NCBI GenBank assembly: GCA_949358305.1
Contig: OX442314.1
Span: 20,825,060-20,889,059 of the forward strand
DNA from: Strigamia acuminata
Lineage: Eukaryota > Arthropoda > Chilopoda > Geophilomorpha > Linotaeniidae
Reading direction: 5' to 3'
DNA: 64,000 nt
Position 1 is the stretch's first letter; every line of letters starts with the position of its first letter. The position numbers were made by a program, and so were the translations under genes. The notes below the pieces were generated by a model. That model ran no database searches. It was not told the origin of the DNA and worked only from the letters and a program-made list of their open reading frames with translations. Below are positions 1-23,147 of this stretch, piece after piece.

Positions 1-413
1 TCTGCTACAAATGCAGCGATCTTACGAATAAAAAAGGCTGCAAAGACGATGTAACGGAGTGTCAGACGAGCGGCGTGGACTCATTTGCTCGAAAGCAGTC
101 GGGGAGTCTAAAGATAGACGTAAATAAAAGAATAAAAACTTAAATTTACAATTTACAATGACAATTTTAACTCGCGACTGTAAATAATTTGATTTTAGAA
201 ATCGTTACGAAAGGTTGCGTAGGTTTTTCGCTGCTAAAACCCAGAACCGAATGCAAGGAAACGACAGAAGTCGCCGGATTAAAAGGCACTCTGTGCGTGT
301 GCACCACCGATAAATGCAATAATGCCAACACCAAAGAAACGGCTAAATCGCTCATCATTTCTCTCATATTCGTGGCTGCTTTAATTCACTACACGCAGTT
401 TGAAGAATACTAA
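1..413 (+). CDS. Ly6/uPAR three-finger protein, last two exons (5' end outside window)
   Basis: The left edge opens in an exon reading CYKCSDL...KKGCKDDVTEC, the start of a Ly6/three-finger domain. A second exon (about 199-413, after an acceptor ending TTTTAG at 198) reads from EIVTKGC to CVCTTDKCNN and ends at TAA 411-413. The CxCxxDxCN motif is the Ly6 family hallmark. The hydrophobic tail (SLIISLIFVAALIHY) looks like a GPI-anchor signal, so a cell-surface anchored protein is likely. The donor of the first exon is uncertain: GTAAAT at about 110 would leave the phases mismatched, and one cysteine expected from the copy at 716 is missing, so this copy may be degenerate. The first exon (signal peptide) is upstream of the window. 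The precise ligand or target cannot be told from sequence. Confidence 0.6.
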
Positions 414-715
414 ACAATATGACATACACATTGTACAAACACGCGCAATCAGTCGTTCGCTTCATTTAATTGTTCTTGGCAATGCTCATCACGCCTAAGC
501 TTAAATGAATTTCCAAGCAGGAATACTGTTGTTTCTACTTGTAAAAAGTGGTAATTGTATCAATTAATTACTAATGAATATGCGTATTTGTAAAAAACTT
601 TAATTACAATTTCTCAAGTTCAATAATATTTTCGGTTATAATAAGGGTTTTTTTTTTTTTTTTTTTTTTTGCTTTATAATAACTAGTTGGGCATTTGTAA
701 ATAATTATTCGTCAG

Positions 716-840
716 GGTTAGCACTCATCTGCTACAATTGCAGTGACTTTACAAAGAAAAAAGGCTGCAAAGACGATGTAACGCATTGTACGGCGAAAGG
801 CGCAAACCCAGTTTGCGTGACATCAGTCATACACGCTCGT
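716..840 (+). pseudogene. Detached Ly6 exon 2 (second copy)
   Basis: After a CAG acceptor at 713-715 the frame reads GLALICYNCSDF...GCKDDVTHC...PVCVTS, with a GTAAAA donor at about 841. It closely resembles the exon at the left edge (shared run around KKGCKDDVT). No matching third exon follows. Instead the 3' half of transportin-3 begins within some tens of bases, and a fragment of the matching Ly6 3' exon appears 3.4 kb further on (4280-4376). I read this as a Ly6 gene copy split by rearrangement. It keeps its cysteines, so it could still be used as an exon of something. Confidence 0.6.
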
Positions 841-850
841 GGTAAAAAAA

Positions 851-3362
851 GTAAAGATAAAATAAAAAAAAACAATGACCAACTGAATAGCATATTTAAG
901 CCATACATAGAAAGGCTAATAACGGCTCTGTGTAGACAGTGTCAAATGGAACCTGATTTGGTATGGAAAGAAATTGGTTTCAGGTTTGTAAATTTAAATG
1001 TTTTACAAAAGAAAATGTCTTTTTAGGATGGTATTCCTGAAGAAGGGGATGATTTTGCCGACTTCCGCATAAGAGTTTCGGAATTGATAAAAGATGTTGT
1101 TTTTATTGTGGGTTCTTCCAATTGCTTTCAGCAAGTGAGTTCAACGATTTAAAAAATCAAATTTTAAGTTGTATTCTTTTCTTTTTTTCAATAACCTTAA
1201 AAACCAGGAAAATAATGCGACATGGGATATGTTGGAAGCATCATTATATGTTGTGTCAGCCGTTGCTAAAAATATTCTTACGTAAGATTTGATTTTTATA
1301 TGAAAATTCCATTTATTGGTGCGGTGTGGAATTCGAATTTTATTTAAATTTTGTTTATTTTTTTCGTTTTTAGAGAAGAAAACAAAGTTGTTCCGCAAGT
1401 GATCGACGCCATTCTTAATTTAACCGTCAACACTCACGTTGCAGTCCATTTTACGAGCGTACAACTGATTGGGGAATTCCGGGAATGGATCGAAAAACAT
1501 CCTCAAAGTCTTGAACCAGTACTTAATTTCTTGTTCAAATGTTTACATCAGCCACCGTGGCTAACGGCGACTGCGTTACAAAACATCTGTACCGCATGCA
1601 CGGATCAGATGGGCCTTCATTTTAACGGCCTTCTGCATATTATACGAAATATGCAGTTATTTAACATTTCCAACGAAGCGGCTGTCGGGTTACTCAAAGG
1701 TACCGCTCTTACATTATCTAAAATGCCGGTCGAGAAGATATCGGAAGGGGTGATGCAACTGTGCCGAATCCAAACGGGTCAACTATTTCAAGAGATCAAA
1801 GATGATGGGTCATTAAACGACAGGAAACGAATTGATCCAGCAATTTCGCTCGATTGTCTAGCCGCCATTTTTAGACATTTTCATCTTACAGTTACAAATG
1901 GACAAACGCATCCTTGTAAAGCTGTTATACAAGAGGTGATCGAGATTTCGCGTTAGTTAATTAATTTACACATTTTTTAAAATTGTTTTTAATTTTTTGT
2001 ATAGATTTGGCCAATCCTATCCGAAACCTGCATTAAATTTCAACACGATGTACGGATTATTGAAAGGTGTTGCAGATGTATTCGGTTTATGGTTCGGTGT
2101 GTGGGTCGACAATCTGCACCTTTATTAGAACCATTGGTCAAACAAATTGTACAACTGTACCAAGTACATCAGCATTCGTGTTATTTGTATTTGGGGAGTA
2201 TTTTAGTCGATGAATATGGCATGGATCAGGGTTGCCATAAAGGATTACTCGAAATGCTAGAAGTAGGTGCTTTATGACGTTTGTCTTAGCGTCCGTCGAT
2301 AGTAAATATTTTTATTTTTTTTAGGCATTTTGCGGACCCACATTCATTCTGTTAGATGGACCTAATAATTTACAAAATCATCCCGACACAGTTGACGACT
2401 TATTCCGGTTATGTACAAGATTCCTGCAACGAATAACGGTTCTCTTTTTGCAATCATCGATGTTTAAATCGATTCTTCAATGCGGTTTAGTCGCGTGTGC
2501 ACTTGATCATCGAGATGCGAATGCGTCAGTAATGAAATTCTTCAATGAGCTAATTCGATGTCACCGTATTAAAGATGTAAGAATGTTTATAGTTGTACTC
2601 GCCAATATATTGAATTACAAATATTTTCAGGAAGCTTAGGACTTCGAAATTCGCCGCAAACTTGTCATCGCGTGCTTGGTCGAACATGGGGCGTTATTAA
2701 TATCGAATTTAATTAACTCGAGTCTCTTTTGTCTACCTACCTTCATGATCCCAGATGTGGCCGACGTGATCTACGAACTAATGCTCTATGACAGACGAGC
2801 AGTATGTTTATGGTTAGAAGAAACCCTGAAAACCTTACCAACTCAGAGCAGCGGTGGAAGCATTACAGCGACACACAAGCAATTGACAGACTTTCATAAA
2901 GCAGTCACTAGGTAAATATCCTTCGAATTATATTAGTTTTAAGAGAAAAAAAATAACTGCTTTGTTAATTATGAACGCAAATTGCGGAGATTATTTATAA
3001 TTTTTGCAATTTTATTGTAAAATTGCGCTTTTTATGCCAGTTTGGCTAACGGAGTAACGGCAGCTGTTTTTGTTATTAAATAGTTGAAATAAGGGGTATT
3101 GATTACAAGACTTCTCTTTCTACTAGAATAGGACAAAGGCTCTTGCGGTGCTGTTTGGTTTTTAATAATTCGCTTTATTTTTCAGTTCGGAAAACGAAAA
3201 ATCTGTGAAAAGAGCATTGCAAGATTTTACAAGATTATTTCGTTGAAAGACGTGGATTTTTTTTTTTCAAAAAGTAAAATTACTCTACCTTTATCTCGCA
3301 GCGCGGAAAGTGGCAGAGACGTCAGTTTAGCCGTGAGGACCTTATTGCGATTGTATCGCTGA
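851..3362 (+). CDS. TNPO3: Transportin-3 (importin-beta family), C-terminal ~565 residues only
   Basis: Transportin-3 imports SR splicing factors into the nucleus. The exons join in frame as about 851-960, 1027-1134, 1208-1281, 1374-1935, 2005-2262, 2325-2576, 2640-2911, then either 3186-3246 or 3302-3362. Family landmarks are clear: [83 protein letters not shown] and the C-terminal FTRLFR. Only the C-terminal HEAT-repeat half is present, since about 350 N-terminal residues of the roughly 920-residue family are missing. Immediately upstream is a Ly6 exon, so either the 5' exons lie left of the window with Ly6 nested in an intron, or this is a truncated duplicate. The start of the first exon has no good polypyrimidine tract. 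A UAG at 2637-2639 is removed if the acceptor is that same TAG. Two equally long last exons exist. A candidate AATAAA lies near 3758. Confidence 0.85.
3186..3246 (+). other. TNPO3: Transportin-3 terminal exon, version A
   Basis: 61 bases after the TTTTTCAG acceptor. Joined to the phase-2 end of the exon at 2911 it reads [20 protein letters not shown] then TGA. This matches the usual family C terminus. Confidence 0.85.
3302..3362 (+). other. TNPO3: Transportin-3 terminal exon, version B (tandem copy)
   Basis: Also exactly 61 bases, behind a good acceptor (pyrimidine-rich TACTCTACCTTTATCTCGCAG overall, final CAG at 3299-3301). In the same phase it reads [20 protein letters not shown] then TGA. 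Length, phase and the RTLLRLYR versus QDFTRLFR ending show it is a diverged duplicate of version A. Confidence 0.7.
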
Positions 3363-4019
3363 GGAAGAGAAGATTACTACTTGACAGTGTCGTCTTGGAA
3401 CATACTACGCGACAGATTGTGTAACACACACACATACGGTGAATTGTTGACGGCCTAATTTTTAAAAATACAAAATACAAAATGGTTTAAGAAAAATTTG
3501 ATTTTAGTAGTGCCTTTTGCGTTTAAGATTGTGAAACAAAACATTTGTACATTTTATTCTTTTATTTTATTTTTTTTTATTTAAATGTAAAAGGGAAAAA
3601 AATTGTTTCAATTTTCGTATAACATTTTGGTTTTCTTGTTTGGTTTTTAATTTTAAAAAAGCATTTAATTTTCAACAAAAAAAAAAAAAAGAAAAAATCA
3701 GAACCAGTTACTGTTGTTCAAGTAATGATGTGTGCTGTCTGCTGTGATATTTTTGATGGAATAAATGAAGTAACAAATGTATACAACAAATACTGTATGT
3801 TTTTATTATCTAATTAAAATAATTTCATTTGTTTGAAATGTATCGTCAATAGTTTATGTTCTAAATTGAAAATGTTTTGAAATGTTAAAAGTTTAAAATG
3901 TAAAACTAATCTGGCACAGTAAAAAAAAAGAATCAAAGGTTAGTGAATCTGACATGAGGTCTACTGATTGAGTTTGATTTGAAAGTCGTTGGTTGTAAGA
4001 AATTATAGTCCACCTACAA

Positions 4020-4376
4020 GTGATTTGTTTTTTATTTTTAATTCCAAGTTTATTAGTAGCTACAACTACACAAGAAACATTTAAAGCTTCGTTTTTGTCG
4101 AATTGCTCACCGGCACCATACATACAATTAACTTCTAGTATTCCAGAACCGTTGGACGAATTCAGTCTATCTTGTTGGATTCGACCGCAAATCATGGAAA
4201 ACGCCACTGTTTTCTCTTACATGCTTCCTAAAACAGGTGATAAACTTTCAATTGGCATTGTCGTACCTGATGTTAATCGGCAAATGGCAACACCGAAAAA
4301 ACGGCTAAATCGCTCATTATTTCTCTCATATTCTTTGCCGCTTTAATTCGCTATATTTGACGCTAAATTATATTAG
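4020..4376 (+). pseudogene. Chimeric fragment: pentraxin exon 1 joined to a Ly6 3' end
   Basis: Bases 4020-4270 encode a pentraxin N-terminal stretch (QETFKASF, SSIPEPLDEFSLSCWIRP) that aligns with the intact gene at 5782. No ATG begins the frame. From about 4280 the DNA abruptly becomes a copy of the Ly6 final exon (compare 320-385), including the hydrophobic tail and TGA, but in a different frame. The two halves meet without a splice signal that would make sense of either. I read it as debris from rearrangement. Confidence 0.65.
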
Positions 4377-4498
4377 ATTTATCATGTTTGTAGACTATTC
4401 GTTTAAAACATACGGTAAGTAAATTATACCGCGTTAAATATGCAAATTGAGTCCGAGGTTAATTTCTATAATCACGTGGGTCACGTGACCTGCAAACA

Positions 4499-4530
4499 GG
4501 TATAAATCTGGAGATTTTCTTCAGTTTTGA
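4499..4530 (+). promoter_or_regulatory. TATA box and initiator-like core promoter
   Basis: TATAAAT at about 4501 is followed roughly 25 bases later by TTCAGTT, an arthropod-type initiator, and about 45 bases after that by the ATG at 4570. Spacing fits a focused core promoter. Confidence 0.45.
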
Positions 4531-4569
4531 CCAGATAGCTCAGTTGCTTTGAGGTGAATACTTGTAATA

Positions 4570-4753
4570 ATGGAAGGCCAAATAATACCGATAACAACAA
4601 CCGTATATTGTGAGTTTTGTACACTTGGAAGATCGCCCAATCAACTCCTTGCCGCTTCCGGAAGGTCTACTGAAGTGCAAGTACCGATTAACTTCGTTTT
4701 ACATTGTCCAAGATGCAACTATGCGATTTCTTTCGACGTAAATTTCAAATCCA

Positions 4754-4787
<34 letters not shown>

Positions 4788-4904
4788 TTATTTATTTATT
4801 TTTTTTTTCCTTTTATTTTTTTTTGTTCTTAGGATTTTGTGTTGGTAGTATCAGCGGGGCTACTACAACGCAGCCGCCACCACCACAAGAATAGTAACCA
4901 TTAA
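4570..4904 (+). CDS. Small Cys-pair protein, unrecognised
   Basis: ATG at 4570 follows a plausible TATA/initiator promoter. Exon 1 (4570-4737) encodes 56 residues with two Cys pairs, CEFC near residue 14 and CPRC near residue 46, spaced as in a small zinc-binding knuckle. A GTAAAT donor at 4738 and a strongly pyrimidine-rich acceptor ending TTCTTAG at 4832 give exon 2 (4833-4904), adding a short hydrophobic then His/Arg-rich tail and TAA. The total is about 79 residues. I recognise no family. Splicing is inferred, and exon 1 could instead splice to the Ly6-like exon at 4956. It could be a rearranged remnant given the debris on both sides. Confidence 0.35.
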
Positions 4905-4955
4905 TAATTTTACAAAATTTTACACAAAATAATTTTTGTTATTTCTTATTTTGAA

Positions 4956-5103
4956 AGAATGCATGGCCGTGAGAGAGAAAGAATCTGACAAATGCGAAGT
5001 GCACAGTATCACAGAAGATAAAACCATTTGTACGTGCTCGACTAATCTCTGCAACGAAGCTAACGACAGAATTTCTTTCAACTTGATTATGTCCGTCCTG
5101 TGA
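4956..5103 (+). pseudogene. Ly6-like final exon without recognisable partner
   Basis: After a TTGAAAG acceptor the frame reads ECMAVREKESDKC...ICTCSTNLCNEAN and ends in a short hydrophobic tail with TGA at 5101-5103. CxCSTNLCN is the Ly6/three-finger C-terminal signature. The preceding exon of a complete gene is not evident, so it is either an orphan exon or the last exon of a gene whose other exons I failed to find. Confidence 0.55.
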
Positions 5104-5781
5104 CGTTTATAACTACTTTAGTTCACTTAATTTAAGTTTCTTTAAATGTGTAAAAGTTAAAATAATTCATAGATTTGTTTAAAATAAATCACGTTTTGTT
5201 TCCGACATGTGGTTTGTTTCTTTAAAAACAATTCTTCCGATTAAAACTATTCATTTGCTGCGATCCGGGTTTTACTTCACTAAAATCTACTATTTTAGCA
5301 AACATGTAGGATTTCAGTAGAATGGGGAAAACAAAGAAGGGTGAATAAAATTTGTAAATTTACACTGATTATTTTCCAATTCATGCATTTATTAAACACG
5401 ATCGGAAGAAAGACCAGGCGGCACTAAATTGTAACGGTGGCGTTTACCAGCATTGGTACCGAGCATTGGTACGCTTCAGAGTTTGGTTTCGAAGGTTAAG
5501 TGCCAAGCCTTATATTTTGTAAAGATCCAGCTATATTGTTTGGTCCGTGTTGTAATACTCATTGTTTTAACAATTAACCGTAGGTATTTGACAAATAAAA
5601 CAATTGAAATATGACATAAACAATTTAAATGGCGCGCTAAGCAGCAGAGGAATTATTTGGAAACATTTCAAGGACATTCCTGTTTCCGTTGAACTCGAAT
5701 GAGTTATCAAGTTATAACTCATTCCGCTCAAATAGTTTCACTTTTGTTTGACACTCTACCTGTCTACCCGTTGTGGTAACC

Positions 5782-6642
5782 ATGGCTCGTCTTCAATTTG
5801 TTTGTTTCATAGCACTAGTTTTGACTCCATCTTTGGCTAAATACCAAGAAACATACCAGGCATCTTTTGTATCTCCTGGATTTCCATACATCAAATTAGG
5901 TCCAACCATTCCTGAACCACTGAAGGAACTTACTTTGTGTTATTGGGTCAGGCCGCATAACCACTCATCGAACGTCTCTATGACCGTTGTATCTTACGCA
6001 CACCCCAAGAGATCCGATGAGCTTGTATCTGGAATTGTAACTGGAAGTGGAGGTAGTTTAATAATTCCAAGATTATTATTTATTTCAAGAAAAATATCAC
6101 AGTTTTATATTTTATAACACTAGTCTTTTTCCATCGCCAAAAACGCGATAAGAATGTGAGTCCAGCTCATTCCATCCACAGCGTATATGTTGGTCAATGG
6201 ACTCACATTTGCACCACCTGGTCGTCTCTTACTGGCACAACTCGTATTTTCATCAATGGGCGCCAGGCTAATGCTTTTTCAGATATTGCGTCTGGCGAAG
6301 TTGTAGAAACCGGTGGCGTGTTAGTTCTCGGTCAAGATCAGGATGTTTATGGCGGAAGTTTTAAGAAAGATGGTGGTTTGCAGGGCGATTTAAGTGAACT
6401 TCATCTATGGGATACTATACTGTGTGATGAAAGTGAGCTAACATCTTTTTCTGAGGATGTAAACCAAAGCATAATTGTTTTTTGAAATTTTTATTCTTTT
6501 AGTTGAAAAAATTTACATGTGTGAGATACCAGTCGATGGAAATGTTATTTCTTGGTCAAAAAGTCGAAAAATATTTTATAGTGGCGTGCAGATTTCATCA
6601 GTACGACTTCCATGTGGCAAATGTCAAGGATACAAAATTTAA
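5782..6642 (+). CDS. Pentraxin (C-reactive-protein-like secreted lectin)
   Basis: Pentraxins are secreted, calcium-dependent pattern-recognition proteins. The ATG at 5782 sits in a good context (AACCATGG) and is followed by a signal peptide (MARLQFVCFIALVLTPSLA). Exons: 5782-6052, 6124-6458 (phase 1 then 0), and a 3' exon ending near 6642. The pentraxin signature HxCx[ST]Wx[ST] is present as HICTTWSS. It follows VYVGQW, and the partner cysteine is in TLCYWVRP. LGQDQDVYGGSF and GDLSELHLWD match the family's calcium-site and strand motifs. About 220 residues is the usual length. The last exon is uncertain: the frame ending in VDGNVISWSKS and CQGYKI fits the family but needs the acceptor at about 6520 rather than the pyrimidine-rich TTTTAG at 6499-6501, which would give another C terminus ending near 6652. 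A polyadenylation AATAAA follows near 6667. Confidence 0.82.
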
Positions 6643-6669
6643 AGAAATGTAACTTGTAAGTCTTAATAA

Positions 6670-8651
6670 ACGCTTTTAGAAACTCAGTCGGTTAGTTTGA
6701 ATCTGAATGTTGGACATAAGAAAGAAAAGACTGAAGCTGTAGAACGAGCATATTTAAATGCATAAAATATATTAAAGAATTTAGATTTAAAATATAATAA
6801 AATTTGCACTCTTTCCTACTCCATGCTTCCTTTATTTTTACCGGGAATTAAATGCGCTGGAAGGTAGAAAAAATTGCTCACTTATTTGCGTATCTGAGAA
6901 AAGCCGAGAAGTGCATGATGCCGCCATCTGATATTAAACGGAAAGAACTAATAAATTAATTGTCATAAATTAAATTAGCGCAGAGACGCAAAATTAAATG
7001 TCTGCGACAAACAAAACAAATGAAAACATTAAAAAATTTATAAATATAAATATATTTACTTTGAAGCACTGGTGCCATCTCGAGCGACTTCTGATGAATA
7101 GATGGCAACTCCAAAACATTTTTGTAATGCCTTTCACCCTGACGTGCAGGTTCGCATTTATTTTTACTCTTTTTATTTTTTAAAATTATTTTTCTTCTTT
7201 TCTCAAATAAATGAGCATATGTAAAATGACCTCCCGCGTCCAATTTTGGCATCAAAAATTATCTAACTATTACAGTTTCATCAATGACAATTGCAAAAAC
7301 TTTTGTTACTACTGACGTTGCCCAGGTTTTGATATTACGGTATATCACATTCAATCAATTGTGTTTATTATAACGTTATTCGCATGCAAAACATAAAAGT
7401 CCAGGTTACCACCTCCAGTTTCTTTTATGAGTTCAAATATTATGATGATGTGTATGTGTACATACTCTACCATTGTAAATATTTCTCTTCCGGATCATGC
7501 AGGGAAAACTACACACCAGCAAAATACGATTCAGTTGTAAACATCTGGTTATTATTAAATCAACAACTAAACAAATATGTATCGTCGTGACGCAGTACTA
7601 GTTGTCTGCAAACTTCATCTTTTTTAAACGTTATATTTTTGTCTTTTACTGCACCGTAACCTAGTTACTGCTGATGATAAAACGAATTCAAAGTGTGCGA
7701 CAAAGTAGTAATAATTTTTATTAATTTTGTAATTCATTATTACAGCTTTATTTGCGTATGAAAGACTAAGCATAAAGCAAAGAAAGATACTCTTTCTTTC
7801 TTTTCTTTCTATAAAAATTCCAGTGCTCTTATGGAAATATGAAACTATGTTTGATTGGAATAACACATCTGCTTATTAAAATTACAATCTTTGTCTCAAA
7901 TTATGTAAACATTCAAAAACTTTTTTAAAGTGTTGTTTGCAAATTTATATTTCAGATAATTTGACTTTAAATTGATGGCACTTTAAAACTTTAAAAAACT
8001 ATAGTTCCAAAGTGTTTTCTTGTTGAGTCAAAAGTTTAGAATACTAATTGCAAGTCAATGCTTAAATTAATTGATTTTTCAATTAAAAGCTCTCGCAGAA
8101 AACTAGTTTTAACACAAGTACAAGAATGCTAACAACCCACCGGGAATTTAGATGGGTGGTTTTTGTTGTTTTTATGAATTATTAAAATTTCCTTACGGTA
8201 CCGGTATATTGAACAGAAAAAAAGAATGATTAACACAGCAGCAAATGCTAAAATTGAATTTTCAAACTGTCAGACTATCAGAATGAGTGAGATGTGCTAA
8301 AACGAGTTAACTGTTCCTATAAGGAATAACTGGCATTAGTAAGCCTAATTATTATAATATATACAATAGATTTCATCGTTAAAAGCTACAAGAAATATTT
8401 GTATCAATTCATAGCAAAAAAACAGGATTTTTTGTTGTTGTAAGAAATTAATATTGGGAAGTTTTTCTGGTTTTTTTTAAACTCATTCTCAGCCACTTGG
8501 TAAATTTGATGAGTGGAAAGCCAATTCTACATGAATACACACAGGGTAAAGTTTTTTCTTCTCCTCTTTCCAAATGGCAGTTGAAGAGGTATACAGTATG
8601 AACCAATGCTTGAATTTGACAGCATTGAATCTCGTGATGTTATGCACAGAC
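6670..8651. other. Intergenic, AT-rich
   Basis: No gene recognised. Short ORFs here have no family features. A perfect-looking hairpin lies at about 8132-8165 (ACAACCCACC paired with GGGTGGTTTTTGTTG). The right part probably contains the KCNQ 3' UTR, since that gene ends at 8652 on the minus strand. Confidence 0.5.
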
Positions 8652-20387
<11,736 letters not shown>

Positions 20388-20423
20388 GGTTACGTCGGCT
20401 TTTTCCCAAAAGACAGCTGAAAC

Positions 20424-22653
20424 CTAACAAAAACAAATTATTTTATTTTTAAAAGTAGGCTTATATAGTAGGCAATATATGTAAATTCACGATTTGCTAC
20501 ATAATTTACATATTTTTTGTGTTTTAAGTATTTTGTTATTGTCGGTGATAAGATCTAAAAATCAATACAAGTGGGAAGTGTTATTTTTCAGGTGTTTGCC
20601 GTCTACAAAAAAATAGTAAATGCGACATAAAGAGAGTAAATTTTATTAATTTGTCCTCCTAAATTCATTGTTCTGGTTTGATTCATATGTCAGGATAAAA
20701 TAACAAAATAAAAATTCAAATTTAATACAATTTGTCATCAATTTATCAAAAATATTGCAAAATCTGTTTATTCATAATTTTCAATCATTACTCCACACAA
20801 CCACAAAATCCTCTCAAAAACTAAGTCTTAAAAATACTCGAGCATTCGAAAACCAGCTTAATTTGTACGAAAAAAAGACCCCTATAGTAAATCAATAAAT
20901 AAAAGGACAGGGAAACAAGAAACTTGATTAAATAAAAATGTCAGAACTGTGCGGATGAAATGAATGATAAATGTATTAAATTACAGGTATTAGATTCTAC
21001 CTTCAGTCATTACATATAAATATATATTTGATATATATATATATAAATATATTTATATATATATTAATCAAGGAATATAAAATACTTTGATGACCCTCAA
21101 AATAACCTCTGGTTCGAGAAACTACCTTTTGATCTCTCGAGTCCATTGTGGTTCGTAAAGTGCGATTGTATGGAACGGTTACTGGTGAAACAACAGCTGA
21201 ATGACCAACGGAGAAAAAAAATGAAAGTTTCTAAGAGTTCCTAAGAGATAGCAAATCCTACGTGATTTTATGTTGCGTAAAAACTATTGTTTTGTGATTA
21301 AAGGCTATGGAGAATTACATGTGAGTCACCTTAATGATTTGTGACAACTGTAATATTTTAAAGGTAATCGAACAAAATCCTATTATATTAATGGCGCGTA
21401 AATATTTTATCAGTCAATAATACATTAAAAGGAAAGTTGAGAATATTCCAAAACGAAAATCTGAATTTTTTTTAAACAAAAATTGTCAATAGATTAGAAA
21501 TTATTCTCGAAACTATATATTAATTCCTCTTATCTTTTTTCTTCAGTTCTTTTCTTTACTAGGAATCGATGCGATTTGTTGCGGAGAACAGTTCAAAAAA
21601 TGTCATCCTTGAGGTGCGCTCACTGAATCAATCCTGTTCATTGACCCATTTTTGAGAACCAAAAACCTAACTACCCGTAACTCTGTCATTAAAATTTTCA
21701 ATTATGCTAAAACCCCACACGAAAAAAAATCGAATCAAGACACTATATATGCCCTAACGAATAACGCCTTTGTGTTTTTTCAACAAAAGTTTGAATAATT
21801 CACGAGCTAAGATGACACATGACGAGCGAAAGATGAATACAAAAGTCGAATTAGAAGGAGCTAAATTCTATTACAGAAAAACGTGTCGATTTTCATTACA
21901 GGAAAATTGAAAATTGATTTTATTTATTTATTTTTTACCCAGAAAAATTCTCACACCGACAGATCCTTCGCAATATTGTTAAGGTGACCACAGATTCAAT
22001 ACTCTCTTAAAATGAATCTACCTTAAAGGTAATCGTCTCGTCCTTTGCTTATTTATGTTTCAAAAACAAAATTTCACAATTGTTATTAAATTAAAATGAA
22101 CATTAAAAAGTAATACTAAAAAGCCACAATTGTATTTAAATATCTGAATTAGAATAAATAAATAAATTTGCAGATAGAAAGTGACCTGCAAAGACATTTT
22201 GATCAACCACGACTCAAATTAAGCAATGAATTGTCTGAATATTTATTTATTCTAATTACGTGCCATGTAAAGCGTAAAACTTACTAATAGGTTTGTTTGT
22301 TTGTTTGCACCGAAAATTAATACCACTCATCCATTATTCAGATCAGAAAAGTCTTTAAAGTCGCAAAAGTAAACAAAAACAATAAAATAAGCAAACTAAA
22401 AAGGCAACAAAATCTACAGGTGATCCCAGATTAAATCTATTATTTATTACATCCTTTAATAACTTTAGCTCAGTTACCAATAATAAAACATCGTGTTCGC
22501 GTCAAGTTAATCAAAACAAGGATCTAATTAAGTCGACAAAAAAGTACTATTACAGGAGCTGTTAAATAACAATCCGGTGGTTGTATTGATTTTGATAACA
22601 ACGTGCTCATTTGAAGGTGGAAAGAAAAGAAATTAATGTGAGAAACCACTCAC
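20424..22653. other. KCNQ 5' intron / upstream AT-rich DNA
   Basis: The KCNQ start exon has an acceptor at about 20424 (TTTTTGTTAG), so this stretch is probably an intron in the 5' UTR. It contains a TA-rich microsatellite at about 21015-21066. I recognise no coding sequence. Confidence 0.45.
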
Positions 22654-22900
22654 CTTAAACAAGAAATTAAAAAGTCATTATAAATTGACATGATGACGAA
22701 TTTAATTTCTTGTCACCAATCGTAATCCCTGAAGGAAGCTCCTGACACAAACTCGAAGTCAGTTTTCCGATCGACCATCGCGCGTTGTCAAAGCGTATGT
22801 CGGTTGTGACGGCAACGGTGGGAGAGGAGAGTAATTGGGGTAAATAATGTTGCCTTGGTTTGTCACTAGAGCGCATAATAAGGAAGAGATGGATGCTTGT
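22654..22900 (-). promoter_or_regulatory. KCNQ: Probable non-coding first exon of KCNQ
   Basis: A consensus donor AAG|GTGAGT on the minus strand ends an exon at 22654, and the block is richer in GC than its surroundings. The right limit is a guess. It would splice to the acceptor at 20424 in front of the ATG exon. Confidence 0.3.
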
Positions 22901-23147
22901 TGATTTCTGTGCTGATAAACAAAAAATAAAATAAAAATTGAATATAATTTGTTTTTTAAATTTCAAATAAACTGTTGAAAATATTATTCTAAACGAGTTT
23001 TAAATTTATTTTGAATTTTGCATTTTTTTAATACATAGTTTTGTGTTTTGAAATCTAGAAATTCTAGAAAAACTGTTGTTTGTATGTTTTTCACCCTAAT
23101 AAAATCGTTTTTCACACATATGATTGTCGCTTTTTTCAGTAGCACAC

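Noticed and set aside
1133-1207. Apparent deletion of about eight residues in transportin-3 at an intron
   Set aside because: Intron borders are normal and the residues lie in a HEAT loop that varies in length, so it need not be damage.
2637-2639. In-frame TAG in transportin-3, suggesting a pseudogene
   Set aside because: Using that TAG itself as the splice acceptor starts the exon at GACTTCGAA, restores the conserved DFEIRRKL and keeps phase.
7624-7866. 80-residue minus-strand ORF
   Set aside because: Low-complexity AT-rich sequence, no domain, no splice or promoter support.
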